Shown piece after piece: positions 1 to 8,983 of a DNA stretch of 64,000 nt. Location: assembly GCA_001914235.1 (NCBI GenBank), contig MQUF01000026.1, positions 1 to 64,000 of the forward strand. Reading direction: 5' to 3'. The translations under genes were made by a program, and so were the position numbers. The notes under the pieces are model-generated. The model did no database searches, was not told the origin of the DNA, and worked only from the letters and a program-made list of their open reading frames with translations. This DNA comes from Desulfobulbaceae bacterium DB1. Its GTDB lineage: Bacteria > Desulfobacterota > Desulfobulbia > Desulfobulbales > SURF-16. The stretch's first letter is position 1; each line of letters begins with the position of its first letter.

Positions 1-174
1 TGGGAAGACCTTTTCCCGGTGGAGCGAAACCGGCTCATCCGCCTCCTGGTGGATAAGGTCGAGATCCGCGAGACCGGAATCGACATGGAGCTGCGCACCA
101 ACGGGCTGACAACGCTCATCGCCGAGCTGGCCGGTCTGGCATGCGAAGTCACCGAACGGAGGGCAAGCCGATGA
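1..174 (+). CDS. Serine site-specific recombinase, C-terminal end (partial)
   Basis: The reading frame enters from the left edge and gives 57 residues beginning WEDLFPVERNRLIRLLVDKV and ending at TGA 172-174. The segment 'LFPVERNRLIRLLVDKVEI' followed by a short acidic and Leu-rich tail resembles the C-terminus of large serine recombinases (resolvase/invertase catalytic domain, recombinase domain, zinc ribbon) carried on integrative elements. The catalytic N-terminal domain lies outside the window, so activity cannot be judged. The stop overlaps the start of the next gene by 4 nt (ATGA), so the two are translationally coupled. Family assignment is by resemblance of a short C-terminal stretch only. 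Confidence 0.6.
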   Translation, partial: WEDLFPVERNRLIRLLVDKVEIRETGIDMELRTNGLTTLIAELAGLACEVTERRASR

Positions 175-593
175 AAATGAAGCCGACCATTACCGTTGCC
201 GACAACGGCAACCTGCAGATCCACATCCCGATGCTGATCCGGCGCATGCGCGGCCGCAAGACGGTCATCGCTCCCCAGGCCCTGGATGGAGAAATCACCG
301 GAGCGCAGGAACCGGTGCAGTCCGCCATCCTCCAGGCGCTGGGAAGGGCCTTTTCCTGGGCCGACATCCTCGAATCCGGCCAGATCAAGTCCATCAGCGA
401 GCTTGCCCGTACCCTCGACGTCGATGGCTCGTATGTGGCCCGCATTCTCAAGCTGACGACCCTGGCCCCCGACATCGTCGAAGCCCTGATCAACGGCGAG
501 GAACCCAACGGGCTCTCGCTGGCCAAGCTGACCCAGACCTTCCCCGAGGACTGGGCCGAGCAGCGCCGCCAGTTCGGCTTCGCCACCGACTGA
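171..593 (+). CDS. Recombinase-associated small protein with ParB-like helix-turn-helix
   Basis: 140 residues from the ATG that overlaps the recombinase stop (MKMKPTITVADNGNLQ). An upstream in-frame GTG at 141 would lie inside the recombinase gene, and the ATGA overlap argues for 171. The N-terminal half is basic (RRMRGRKTV). The C-terminal half (about residues 65-115) looks like the KorB/ParB-type helix-turn-helix: 'SISELARTLDVDGSYVARILKLTTLAPDIVEALINGE'. Small proteins of this kind are commonly found directly behind serine recombinases in proteobacterial elements. I infer a DNA-binding accessory or directionality role, which is not demonstrated. An intrinsic terminator follows at 620-650. 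Confidence 0.6.
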   Translation: MKMKPTITVADNGNLQIHIPMLIRRMRGRKTVIAPQALDGEITGAQEPVQSAILQALGRAFSWADILESGQIKSISELARTLDVDGSYVARILKLTTLAPDIVEALINGEEPNGLSLAKLTQTFPEDWAEQRRQFGFATD

Positions 594-619
594 CGACCGG
601 ACCGGAGACCACCCCAGAG

Positions 620-650
620 AGCCGACCATCAGCGTCGGCTTTTCTTCTTT
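620..650 (+). terminator. Intrinsic terminator of the recombinase operon
   Basis: Perfect 7-bp stem AGCCGAC/GTCGGCT (620-626 and 634-640) with a 7-nt loop, followed by the T-rich tract TTTTCTTCTTT. It lies 27 nt after the stop of the accessory gene. Confidence 0.7.
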
Positions 651-949
651 AGGGGGCAGGAAACCGGAGTTGACCACGCTTCTTTTCATGGCCGAGGCGG
701 GTGATTTCGAAAAAAACGTCCGGTTGCGGCATCGAACGATGACCTAAGACAACCGCCCAAAACGGCAACCAGCCGCAAACCCATATCAATCAAGGATGTA
801 GCTTTCCGGACGAGCTTCGGACTTGGTCCGGAGAAAACAGAGAATCAGGGGCCAAACAGAGAAAAAAAGGCGGGAGGATGGGGAGAATCGATGGTGCGAA
901 GAGGTGCTTTGGAAAGATGTGAAACGGGCGCAACCCCTTTAGAAACAAG

Positions 950-1000
950 GGGAAAAAGAAAACCCGTCACCCCGGAGAATGACCCCAGAGAGACGGGTTT
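950..1000 (-). terminator. Intrinsic terminator downstream of ssrA
   Basis: Read on the minus strand, arms AAACCCGTC (1000-992) and GACGGGTTT (968-960) are perfectly complementary over 9 bp and are followed by TCTTTTT. It begins 12 nt beyond the encoded CCA of the tmRNA. Confidence 0.7.
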
Positions 1001-1012
1001 GTCTTTTCTAAA

Positions 1013-1372
1013 TGGTGGAGGCGGCGGGAGTCGAACCCGCGTCCGAAAATACTCCCCTTCAAGCGTCTACATACATAGTCCTGTTTAGTTGTTTATCGCG
1101 CCTTGCTTCCTCCAGGACAAGAAACTTTCGACGCTACCCTCTGTTTTATTTCGCCGCCATTCCCACAGGTGAAAGATGGAAGCTATCCCGCTGAGTCGAT
1201 GCCCAATCCCGGTTTCGCAGGAGCAACCGGGTAGGACAGTAGCTTATTTATGCTGCTACAGCATATGCATAGTCATCTGCGACTATATTTAAGTACTGAC
1301 GTTTAACGAGCAATCAGAGACCTCGGTATGCAGCCTGAGCTTATATATCCCCGTCGAATCCGTTTCGCCCCC
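1013..1372 (-). ncRNA. ssrA: Transfer-messenger RNA (tmRNA)
   Basis: Rescues stalled ribosomes together with SmpB and tags the truncated protein for proteolysis. The 5' end GGGGGCGAAACGGATTCGAC (from 1372) and the 3' end with T-loop GGGTTCGAC and encoded CCA (1013-1015) form the tRNA-like acceptor: GGGGGCG pairs with CGCCTCC. The tag frame begins at GCA 1280-1278 and reads ADDYAYAVAA, then TAA at 1250-1248, a typical hydrophobic degradation tag ending in AA. The gene is 360 nt and follows smpB on the same strand after 29 nt. A terminator follows at 950-1000. Only the outermost ends are inferred from stem pairing. Confidence 0.97.
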
Positions 1373-1401
1373 TTATGCGAATTTTGTGTGTTGGTTGAAA
1401 A

Positions 1402-1857
1402 TTATTTATAGGTTTTCCGCAGCCGGTCCATCTCGCGGTCGGACTCTTTCTTCTTGATGGAGTGGCGCTTGTCATACAGCGTTTTCCCCTTGCAGAGTCC
1501 CAGTTCGAGCTTGGCCAACCCCTTACTGGTAAAGTAAATCTTTATTGGTATTAAAGCAAATCCTTTTTCCTGCACCTTGCCGATCAGTTTTTTGATTTCC
1601 CGGGCCGAAAGCAGCAGCTTCCTTACCCGCAAGGGGTCAGGGGCGTCCTGGGTGGTGAACTTGTAGGGCGAGATATGCACGCTGTAGAGAAAAACCTCAC
1701 CGTTTTTAATCTTTACATAGCCGTCCCTGAGATTGGCCCGACCGGCGCGCAGGGATTTCACCTCAGCGCCAAGCAACACCATGCCCGCCTCAAAGACGGA
1801 GTCAATATGGTATTCATGATACGCCTTCTTGTTTGTTGCTACTATTTTACCAGACAT
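1402..1857 (-). CDS. smpB: SsrA-binding protein SmpB
   Basis: 151 residues, the usual SmpB length. It binds the tRNA-like domain of tmRNA and takes it into the ribosomal A site, where its C-terminal tail occupies the empty mRNA channel. Family features: the N-terminal '[18 protein letters not shown]' stretch, '[20 protein letters not shown]' and the basic tail '[20 protein letters not shown]' that becomes helical on the ribosome. It lies directly upstream of its RNA partner ssrA, 29 nt away on the same strand, and downstream of the GspE-like ATPase gene (25-nt gap), so the three are probably co-transcribed. Confidence 0.97.
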   Translation of the reverse strand: MSGKIVATNKKAYHEYHIDSVFEAGMVLLGAEVKSLRAGRANLRDGYVKIKNGEVFLYSVHISPYKFTTQDAPDPLRVRKLLLSAREIKKLIGKVQEKGFALIPIKIYFTSKGLAKLELGLCKGKTLYDKRHSIKKKESDREMDRLRKTYK

Positions 1858-1882
1858 TCACGTTCTTTCTTTGTTCCATTTA

Positions 1883-3694
1883 TTAATCAAGCTCGGCTGC
1901 CCCGGTTACCCGGATCGCCTCCTCATGGGTGGTGACGCCCTGCATCACCTTTTGCCAGGCATCTTCCTTCAGGGTGGTCATGCCCTCGCTTCGCGCCGCC
2001 CGGCCGATTTCACCGGCGTTTGCCTGGCGGCCGACCAGCTGCTTGATCCGACTCGACAGGGGGAAAATCTCAAAAATACCGCAGCGGCCGAGAAACCCCG
2101 TGCCCCGGCACATGCGGCACCCCTTGCCCCGGCGCAGGGTGAGCGTCGGCTGATCCGGCAGGGGAAAGCCGAAGCCCTGCAGGTCGGCGGTGGGCAGGGT
2201 ATAATTTTCCGCGCAATGGGGGCAGATGGTGCGCACCAGACGCTGGGCCATGGCGCCGAGCAGGGTGGAGCTGACCAGAAAGGGCTGCACGCCGAGCTCA
2301 AGCAAACGGGTGATGGCCGACACCGCATCATTGGTATGCAGGGTGGAGAAAACCAGATGGCCGGTAAGCGCCGCCTGGATGGCATTGGTCGCCGTCTCCA
2401 GGTCGCGGATCTCGCCGATCATAATAATATCCGGATCCTGGCGCAGGATATTGCGCAAAATGGTGGCAAAGGTAACATCGACCTGCGTCTGCACGGCAAT
2501 CTGATTGAATGATTCATGGATCATTTCCACCGGATCTTCCACGGTAACGATGTTCACCTCGGGCGAGGCCAGATTCTGCAGGGTGGAGTAGAGGGTGGTG
2601 GACTTGCCGCTGCCGGTGGGGCCGGTGACCAGCACGATGCCGTGCGGCGCCTCCATGAATTTTTTATACACCCCGTGGTCCCGCTCGGAAAAACCGATGG
2701 AGCGGATATCCTGAAAAAGGATGTCCGAGCTCAGGATACGCATGACCGCCTTTTCGCCGAAGGCCACCGGGATGGTTGACACCCTGATCTCCGCCTGCTT
2801 GCCGCCCCGGTCCACCTTGATGCGTCCGTCCTGGGGCCGCCGTTTTTCGGCGATATCGAGCCGGGAAAGAAACTTGATGCGGGAGATAATGGCCGCATGC
2901 ACCACCTTGGGCAGCTCGTAAATGGTATGGAGCACCCCGTCAATCCGCAGCCGCACCCGGCTGATGTCCCGTTTCGGCTCGATGTGGATGTCGCTTGCCC
3001 GCTCGTCAAAGGCGTAGTTGAACAGATGGTCCACCGCGGTTTTGATGTTCTGGTCGGTGGGGGTAATTTCCCGGGCCGAGGAAATCTTGACATACTGTTC
3101 CAGGTTGCCCAGATCGACCAGGGGGCCGCCGAGATGGGTTTCGGCCGCGGAAATGGATGATTTAAAACCGAAAAACTCGGAAAGAATTTTTTTCAGGTCG
3201 GTTTTGGTGGTCAGGTAGGCCCGCACCTTGATCTGATTGGCCTTCTCGATGTCGTCCAGCAGGGCGCGCTTTTCCGGGTCATAGATGGCCACCTCCAGCA
3301 CCCCGTTCTTCACGGCAAAGGGCAGGAGCAGATGCTTCAGGGCAAAGGATTCGGGAATGGTCTTGGTGACGACGTCCAGCTCAAGATTCAAGGGATCAAG
3401 TTTTTTGAAACGGAGCCCCAGGTCGCCGGCAATGGCCCGGACAATCATCTCTTCGGTCAGGGTGACATTCTGCTGGCCGGGAATAAACAAATTAAGCGAA
3501 ACAAGGACATCGACCAGATCAACCTCTTCCTCGAGCTTGCCCTTTCTCCCTTTCTCCTGGTCCCGCAGGGCGCGCAGCAACACCTGGCGCTGCTGGTCCT
3601 TTTTGAGCGCAACCATCTTTTCCTGCTCCGGTGAAATAAGCCGTTGCCGGACGAGAAGGCCAAGCAGATATGCGGGGTTATCAATATATTGCAT
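1883..3694 (-). CDS. GspE/PilB-family secretion or pilus assembly ATPase
   Basis: 603 residues. Hexameric cytoplasmic ATPase that powers type II secretion or type IV pilus assembly. An N-terminal MshEN/GspE_N-like domain (about residues 75-170) precedes the T2SE ATPase core. The core has Walker A GPTGSGKST near residue 357, the Asp box and Walker B 'DPDIIMIGEIRD' near 420, and a His box 'LTGHLVFSTLHTNDA'. A CxxC...CxxC zinc motif (CPHC near 491, CRMC near 525) marks the GspE/PilB branch and is absent from retraction ATPases such as PilT. No other secretion or pilus gene (inner-membrane platform, pseudopilin, secretin) is nearby, so the machine it serves is unknown. It is transcribed towards smpB. 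Confidence 0.9.
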   Translation of the reverse strand: MQYIDNPAYLLGLLVRQRLISPEQEKMVALKKDQQRQVLLRALRDQEKGRKGKLEEEVDLVDVLVSLNLFIPGQQNVTLTEEMIVRAIAGDLGLRFKKLDPLNLELDVVTKTIPESFALKHLLLPFAVKNGVLEVAIYDPEKRALLDDIEKANQIKVRAYLTTKTDLKKILSEFFGFKSSISAAETHLGGPLVDLGNLEQYVKISSAREITPTDQNIKTAVDHLFNYAFDERASDIHIEPKRDISRVRLRIDGVLHTIYELPKVVHAAIISRIKFLSRLDIAEKRRPQDGRIKVDRGGKQAEIRVSTIPVAFGEKAVMRILSSDILFQDIRSIGFSERDHGVYKKFMEAPHGIVLVTGPTGSGKSTTLYSTLQNLASPEVNIVTVEDPVEMIHESFNQIAVQTQVDVTFATILRNILRQDPDIIMIGEIRDLETATNAIQAALTGHLVFSTLHTNDAVSAITRLLELGVQPFLVSSTLLGAMAQRLVRTICPHCAENYTLPTADLQGFGFPLPDQPTLTLRRGKGCRMCRGTGFLGRCGIFEIFPLSSRIKQLVGRQANAGEIGRAARSEGMTTLKEDAWQKVMQGVTTHEEAIRVTGAAELD

Positions 3695-3892
3695 AAAAAC
3701 GTTTCAAGTTTTAGCGGTTAGATGTTAGATTTAAACCGTATTTTGTGAAGGTAGCATTTTTATCAGGGTATTTTAACACAAAAAACAAGAAACGACCTGA
3801 AAATACGGAGCAGATGCGACAAAGCCGCTCCTTCATCCAGACCACGGCGCTCTCCCGATTGCCCGACAACCGAACAGAAAATAAACAACAGC

Positions 3893-4948
3893 ATGACTGA
3901 CACCCTCTTTATACGCGACATCCAGGACGGCCTGCAGGTTGACGGCGTCTTTCTCCTGAAGGAGCTGATCCGTTCCGAAACCAAGGCGGGAAAACCGTAT
4001 CTGACCCTGAAACTGATGGACAAAACCGGTGAGCTGACCGGCCGCATCTGGGACGAGGCGGATCGCTGGGAACAGGAATGCGTCCCCGGCCGGCCCCTGG
4101 CGGTCAGCGGTCGCGCCCAGAGTTACAAAGGCGCCCTGCAGCTCATCATCAGCGAGGTGCGGCGGCAGGGTGAGGAGGAAGTGGATCTTGCCCGCTTTAT
4201 CCCCTGCACCTCCGGCGACATCGAAGAAATGGCCGCGGAACTGGTCGCGCTCGCCAAAAGCGTTGATAACCCCTTTCTCCGCAAACTGCTGCTCAAGTTT
4301 TTCCATGACGAGGTTTTTTTTACAGCATTCAAAAAGGCGCCGGCAGCCAAAAGCATGCACCACGCCTATCTGGGCGGTCTGCTGGAGCACACCCTCCATG
4401 TGGCCCGGCTGGCCGATAAGGTGTGCGGCCTCTATCCCTCGGTCAACCGCTCCCTGCTCATGGCCGGCGCCATCCTGCACGACGTGGGCAAGGTGGAGGA
4501 GCTGTCCGTTTCCTCCAGCCTTTTCGACTACACCGACCAGGGCAGGCTGATGGGCCACATGGTGCTCGGCGTCGAGATGGTGGGGAAAAAGGTTGCCGGG
4601 ATCAAGGATTTTCCTCCGGAACTGGCCATGCGGATCAAACACCTCATTTTAAGCCATCACGGCCGGCACGATTTCGGCGCGCCGACCCTGCCCATGCTGC
4701 ACGAGGCCTTTGTCCTCAACTTCATCGATGACCTGGACGCCAAAATCAATTATGTGGAGCGCCTCTCCGCCCAGGTACCGGAAGACACCTATCAGTGGAG
4801 CGAATACCAGCGGAACCTGGAACGCTTTCTTTTTCTTTCCGGCCACTCCGGCCGTTCCGATGATGCGGACGACCCGGTCCAGAAAAAAAGAAAAAAGGAA
4901 ACAACCGACGAAGAAGTTCGCCGGCCCAGCCTTTTTCAAAATTTGTGA
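3893..4948 (+). CDS. YhaM-like 3'-5' exonuclease, OB-fold plus HD domain
   Basis: 351 residues. The N-terminal OB-fold nucleic-acid-binding domain (about residues 15-95: 'TLKLMDKTGELTGRIWDEAD') is followed by an HD metal-dependent phosphohydrolase domain (about 150-300) with 'HHAYLGGLLEHTLHVARLAD', the signature 'GAILHDVGKVEEL' and a distal 'HLILSHHG'. This architecture matches YhaM/CBF1 of Bacillus and Staphylococcus, a Mn-dependent 3'-5' exonuclease. The C-terminus is a charged, probably disordered tail with a Lys-rich patch. No clear ribosome binding site precedes the ATG. It opens the long plus-strand run and is divergent from the GspE-like gene, with about 200 nt between them for promoters. 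holB follows after 18 nt. Confidence 0.85.
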   Translation: MTDTLFIRDIQDGLQVDGVFLLKELIRSETKAGKPYLTLKLMDKTGELTGRIWDEADRWEQECVPGRPLAVSGRAQSYKGALQLIISEVRRQGEEEVDLARFIPCTSGDIEEMAAELVALAKSVDNPFLRKLLLKFFHDEVFFTAFKKAPAAKSMHHAYLGGLLEHTLHVARLADKVCGLYPSVNRSLLMAGAILHDVGKVEELSVSSSLFDYTDQGRLMGHMVLGVEMVGKKVAGIKDFPPELAMRIKHLILSHHGRHDFGAPTLPMLHEAFVLNFIDDLDAKINYVERLSAQVPEDTYQWSEYQRNLERFLFLSGHSGRSDDADDPVQKKRKKETTDEEVRRPSLFQNL

Positions 4949-4966
4949 CCCGGTCGTCTTTATTCC

Positions 4967-5959
4967 ATGCTCATCACGTTTTCATCCATCATAGGCCAGG
5001 AAAAGGCGAAACAGTTTCTGTTGAGCGCCTTTCACGGCAAAAGAACCGGCCACGCCTATCTTTTCCGGGGTCCGGCCGGGGTGGGGAAAAAAACCTGCGC
5101 CCTGGCCTTTGCCGCCCTGGTGAACTGCCGGGAGCCGAACAACGGGGAAATCTGCCGCGTCTGCCCCTCCTGTATCAAATACCAGTCCGGCAACCACCCG
5201 GATCTGCTGGAGATTCTTCCCCAGGGCACCTCCGCCATCAAGATAGATCAGATTCGGGAGTTGAAAAAAACCCTCACCTATCCGCCTTTTGAGGCTCGTT
5301 TCCGGGTTGTGCTGATCCGCGACATCCACCTGACCATGCGCCGAAAAGAGGCGACCAACAGCCTGCTGAAAACCCTTGAGGAGCCGCCGGCCGACACCAT
5401 CTTTATCCTGACCGGTGACGAAGCGGGCGATATTCTGCCCACCATCCTGTCCCGCTGCCAGATTATCTCGTTCTTTCCACTGCCCTATGAAGCGGTCGCC
5501 GAGGCACTGACGCACGACAAGATCGACCGGACGGAAGCCATGGCTCTCAGCGCCATTGCCGAAGGGAGTCTGGGAAGGGCCCGCCTTCTTGCCGCCGAAG
5601 AACTGCTGCCCCTGCGCCGGGAAATCGTCGAAAAACTCATTGCCCTTGCGCCGGGCCGGCCGGAGACGGTGGAAACGGTTTTCCAACTGGCGGAGCGGGC
5701 GGCCGAAGCAAAGGACAACCTGGAAGAACTGCTTGATCTCCTCACCATCTGGATCCGGGATATCATGCTGAGCCGGCAGGGACTCGCCGCAAGAACGATC
5801 AATCATGATCTCCGCGACATTTTACCGGCCGCCGCCTCCAGATGGAGCGATGAAGAGTTGAACGAGCGACTTTCTCTCATCACCAGGGCCCGCCGGCAGC
5901 TTCTCCACAACTGCAACCGGGCCCTGGTTTGCGAAGTGCTTTTCTTTGGCCTGGTTTGA
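4967..5959 (+). CDS. holB: DNA polymerase III, delta-prime subunit
   Basis: 330 residues. Part of the clamp loader that opens the DnaN ring (dnaN is at 23207). AAA+ fold with P-loop 'GPAGVGKK' (about residues 35-42), the four-Cys zinc module C-x(8)-C-x2-C-x2-C of DnaX/HolB proteins (residues about 54-68), 'NSLLKTLEEPPADTIFILT' and sensor 'LSRCQIISF' (SRC motif). The P-loop has Lys where an active ATPase has Thr/Ser after GK (GVGKK), in line with delta-prime being the stator and a poor ATPase. The order holB-ricT-metG is the same as the holB-yaaT-metS block of Firmicutes. Confidence 0.93.
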   Translation: MLITFSSIIGQEKAKQFLLSAFHGKRTGHAYLFRGPAGVGKKTCALAFAALVNCREPNNGEICRVCPSCIKYQSGNHPDLLEILPQGTSAIKIDQIRELKKTLTYPPFEARFRVVLIRDIHLTMRRKEATNSLLKTLEEPPADTIFILTGDEAGDILPTILSRCQIISFFPLPYEAVAEALTHDKIDRTEAMALSAIAEGSLGRARLLAAEELLPLRREIVEKLIALAPGRPETVETVFQLAERAAEAKDNLEELLDLLTIWIRDIMLSRQGLAARTINHDLRDILPAAASRWSDEELNERLSLITRARRQLLHNCNRALVCEVLFFGLV

Positions 5960-6119
5960 TGGTATATACAAACTTTGGTGAAAATCCGTACCATTTCGGC
6001 CAAACCAGGGAACACCCCCAGGTCGCGGAGGAACTTCTTGTCGATTTTTTTCTCTGCCCTCCGCGGGTTCCGTGGTGAAAAAATTACCGGAACACAACTC
6101 AGGAATACGACTCGACAAC

Positions 6120-7058
6120 ATGCAACAGGAACAGCAAACAGAGCCCGTCAAACAGGAAAAACTCTATAAAATCCAGTTCCGCGACAAAGGGCCGATCTTT
6201 TCCGCCACCTCCCCGATTCACAATCTGAAAATCAAGGAGATGGTCATGATCCAGACCGACCACAATCTGGAGCCGGCCAAGGTTGTCGGTCTGGGCCCGA
6301 TTCTGGATGAGGACAGTACCCTCAAAACGCCGTATACCATGCAGCGCCGCAGCAGCCGTGATGAAATCGAAAAATACGAACGGCTGGTGGAAAGGGAGCA
6401 GGAGGCATTTTCCTTCTGCCAGGAGCAGATCGCCAAGCAGGATCTTTCCATGAAACTTATCCGGGTGGAGAGGTTTTTCAACGGCAGTAAAATCATTTTC
6501 TATTTTACCGCGGAAAACAGGGTCGACTTCCGCCAGCTGGTCAAGGATCTGGTCCAGGAATTCCGCACCAGGGTCGAAATGCGACAGATCGGCGTGCGCC
6601 ATGAAACAAAAATGATCGGCGGCCTGGGCTGCTGCGGCCGGGAGCTGTGCTGCGCTTCCTATATCGACAATTTCGCGCCGGTGTCGATCAAAATGGCCAA
6701 GGAACAGAACCTCCCGCTGAATCCGGTGAAAATTTCCGGTATCTGCAATCGCCTGCTTTGCTGTCTGACATACGAATACCCGACCTATCGCGATATCAAA
6801 AAAGAGATGCCGCGGGTCGGCAAAAAACTGATGGTGGACGGCAAATCCTACAAGATCATCGGCCAGAACGTCCTGGACGAAACCGTCACGGCCATTGACC
6901 CGGAATCCCCGGAAACACCCGTTATTCTCCCCCGGGAGGACTGGGAACAGGGGAACCAGAAAGGCAGCCGCCAGCAACCACCACCCCCTCCTCGGCCTCG
7001 CAAGAAACAACAACAACCGGCCAAACAAGAAAAGACCTCAAAACAGAAAAAACAATGA
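6120..7058 (+). CDS. ricT: PSP1-domain protein, RicT/YaaT family
   Basis: 312 residues. The central PSP1 C-terminal domain carries the Cys-rich signature 'GGLGCCGRELCCASY' and 'SGICNRLLCCLTYEYPTY', the ligands proposed to hold Fe-S clusters in the RicAFT complex, which affects RNase Y-dependent mRNA maturation in Bacillus. The C-terminal 50 residues are a Gln/Pro/Lys-rich low-complexity tail. Start chosen at ATG 6120 (MQQEQQTEPV); an in-frame GTG at 6072 has no ribosome binding site and would add 16 residues. The stop overlaps metG by 4 nt. The role in sulfate reducers is unknown; the family call is firm. Confidence 0.88.
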   Translation: MQQEQQTEPVKQEKLYKIQFRDKGPIFSATSPIHNLKIKEMVMIQTDHNLEPAKVVGLGPILDEDSTLKTPYTMQRRSSRDEIEKYERLVEREQEAFSFCQEQIAKQDLSMKLIRVERFFNGSKIIFYFTAENRVDFRQLVKDLVQEFRTRVEMRQIGVRHETKMIGGLGCCGRELCCASYIDNFAPVSIKMAKEQNLPLNPVKISGICNRLLCCLTYEYPTYRDIKKEMPRVGKKLMVDGKSYKIIGQNVLDETVTAIDPESPETPVILPREDWEQGNQKGSRQQPPPPPRPRKKQQQPAKQEKTSKQKKQ

Positions 7059-8980
7059 ACAGCTATATCACCACGCCGATTTTTTATGTCAACGCCCAAC
7101 CGCATCTGGGCCACGCCTATTCCACCATTGTTGCCGACACCTACTGCCGCTACCGCAGGCTTTGCGGCGACCAGGTGTTTTTCCAGACCGGCACGGATGA
7201 GCACGGCGACAAAATCGTCCAGGCGGCGGAAAAAGCCGGCGTTTCCCCCAAGGAATATGTGGACAGGATCAGCCGGCAATTCCGCGAGGCCTGGCCGCCT
7301 TTAAACATCGCCCCGGACAACTTCATCCGCACCACGGACCCGCTCCACGTCAAAACGGTACAGGATATCCTGCAGAAGGTCCACGACCAGGGAGACATTT
7401 ATTTCAGCCGGTATTCCGGGCTGTACTGCAAGGGATGTGAACGTTTTCTCACTGAAAAGGAACTGCTGGACGGCAAATGCCCGGACCACCTGACGACTCC
7501 CGACGAAATCAGTGAGGAGAACTACTTTTTCCGCATGTCCAGGTACCAGGAGTGGCTTATCGATCATATTCAAAAGAATCCTGATTTCATCACCCCGGAA
7601 CGCTATCGCAACGAGGTTCTTTCCTTCCTGAAAGAGCCGCTGGAGGATCTCTGCATCTCCCGGCCCACCACACGGCTGACCTGGGGCATCCCGCTGCCCT
7701 TTGATGCGCGGTTCGTCACCTATGTCTGGTTCGATGCCCTGATCAACTATCTTACCGGCATCGGCTATCCCGGCGGCGCGGAGTTTTCCTCCCACTGGGC
7801 GGCGGCGGAACATATCATCGCCAAGGACATTCTCAAACCCCACGCCATTTACTGGCCCACCATGCTGCGCTCCATGGGCCTTCCCGCCTTCCGGAAACTG
7901 CACGTGCACGGCTACTGGAACGTGGGCGAAACCAAGATGAGCAAGAGCCTCGGCAACGTTGTCCGCCCGGCGGAGATGGTTGAGGCATACGGCGCCGACA
8001 CGGTGCGCTATTTTCTCCTGCGGGAAATGTCCTTTGGCCTGGATTCCGGCTATTCCTCCGATGCCCTGGTGGCGCGGCAGAATTCGGATCTGGCCAACGA
8101 CCTGGGCAACCTCTTCAGCCGCTCGCTGACCATGGTCGCCAAGTTCGCCGACAGCCGCGCCCCGGCGCCGGGAACGCCGACGGAAATCGACCGGGAACTG
8201 GCAAGGGCGGCGCAAGCCATGCTGGAAACATTTCACAGGGAAATGGACGGCTTTGCCTTTAACCGGGCCTTGGCCGCCGTCTGGGAGGTGATCAGCCGGG
8301 CCAATAAATATATTGTTGAAACCGCCCCCTGGGAGCTTGCCAAGGATCCGGCCAACCAAAAACGGCTGAATACGGTTTTTTATTACCTGCTGGAAACACT
8401 GCGCCTTATTTCCCTTTGCCTGCAGCCGGTCATGCCGGAAACGGCGGCCAAGATGCGGCTCGCCCTGGGCCTGCCCATGGACGGCAATCTCACCGACCAG
8501 GCCGTCTGGGGACTGCTGCAGCCGGCAAGCGCGATCACCACTCCACCGGCGCTTTTTCCCCGGCTTGAGAGCGGCAAGAAAAAACAGGAGGCGGCTCGGC
8601 CCGCCCAACCAAACACAAAGGAAACAACCGTCGTGAGCGAGGAAAAACAACCGGAAGAGGAGCTGCTCTCCTTTGATGATTTTAAAAAGGTCGATCTGCG
8701 GGTGGCCGAGGTAATGGCCGCTGAAAAAATAAAAAAATCGGACCGCTTGCTGAAGCTCACCGTCAAGGCGCCGGAGGAACGCATTATTGTCGCCGGTATC
8801 GCTGAATTTTACAGCCCGGAAGAGATGGTGGGAAAACAGGTGATCATCGCGGCAAACCTGAAACCGGCCAAGCTCATGGGCATCACCTCCCACGGCATGG
8901 TGCTGGCGGTCAGGGATCAGGACCGGTTGTTTCTCTCCGCCGTCTCCGCGCCGGTAACCCCGGGAAGCAAGGTTTCGTAA
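7055..8980 (+). CDS. metG: Methionyl-tRNA synthetase
   Basis: 641 residues. Charges tRNA-Met. Class I signatures: HLGH (residues 17-20) and KMSKS (near 295). A zinc knuckle lies in the connective peptide ('YCKGCERFLTEKELLDGKC'), the anticodon-binding helical domain spans about 345-500, a charged linker follows, and a C-terminal tRNA-binding EMAP/Trbp111-like OB domain ('VDLRVAEVMAAEKIKKSDRL') forms the dimerising module. The gene overlaps ricT by 4 nt (ATGA) and is followed after 3 nt by a degenerate GGDEF gene. A very long open frame on the opposite strand is a composition shadow. Confidence 0.97.
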   Translation: MNSYITTPIFYVNAQPHLGHAYSTIVADTYCRYRRLCGDQVFFQTGTDEHGDKIVQAAEKAGVSPKEYVDRISRQFREAWPPLNIAPDNFIRTTDPLHVKTVQDILQKVHDQGDIYFSRYSGLYCKGCERFLTEKELLDGKCPDHLTTPDEISEENYFFRMSRYQEWLIDHIQKNPDFITPERYRNEVLSFLKEPLEDLCISRPTTRLTWGIPLPFDARFVTYVWFDALINYLTGIGYPGGAEFSSHWAAAEHIIAKDILKPHAIYWPTMLRSMGLPAFRKLHVHGYWNVGETKMSKSLGNVVRPAEMVEAYGADTVRYFLLREMSFGLDSGYSSDALVARQNSDLANDLGNLFSRSLTMVAKFADSRAPAPGTPTEIDRELARAAQAMLETFHREMDGFAFNRALAAVWEVISRANKYIVETAPWELAKDPANQKRLNTVFYYLLETLRLISLCLQPVMPETAAKMRLALGLPMDGNLTDQAVWGLLQPASAITTPPALFPRLESGKKKQEAARPAQPNTKETTVVSEEKQPEEELLSFDDFKKVDLRVAEVMAAEKIKKSDRLLKLTVKAPEERIIVAGIAEFYSPEEMVGKQVIIAANLKPAKLMGITSHGMVLAVRDQDRLFLSAVSAPVTPGSKVS

Positions 8981-8983
8981 ACC

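Larger units (their letters stand above)
594..1012. other. Gene-free stretch between the mobile-element genes and ssrA
   Basis: No convincing coding region here; short frames that run on into 1012-1194 lie across the tmRNA gene. It holds the recombinase-operon terminator (620-650) and the ssrA terminator (950-1000). The remainder (about 651-949) has no recognisable gene, RNA or repeat, and would be the place to look for the right attachment site of the element whose recombinase sits at 1-174. Confidence 0.5.

Noticed and set aside
891-1194. Short plus-strand frames across 891-1194
   Set aside because: They lie across the 3' part of the tmRNA and its terminator, whose structure is clear.
1829-2512. 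Plus-strand frame of 227 codons inside the GspE-like gene
   Set aside because: Antisense to the ATPase core with Walker and zinc motifs; low-complexity His/Gln product.
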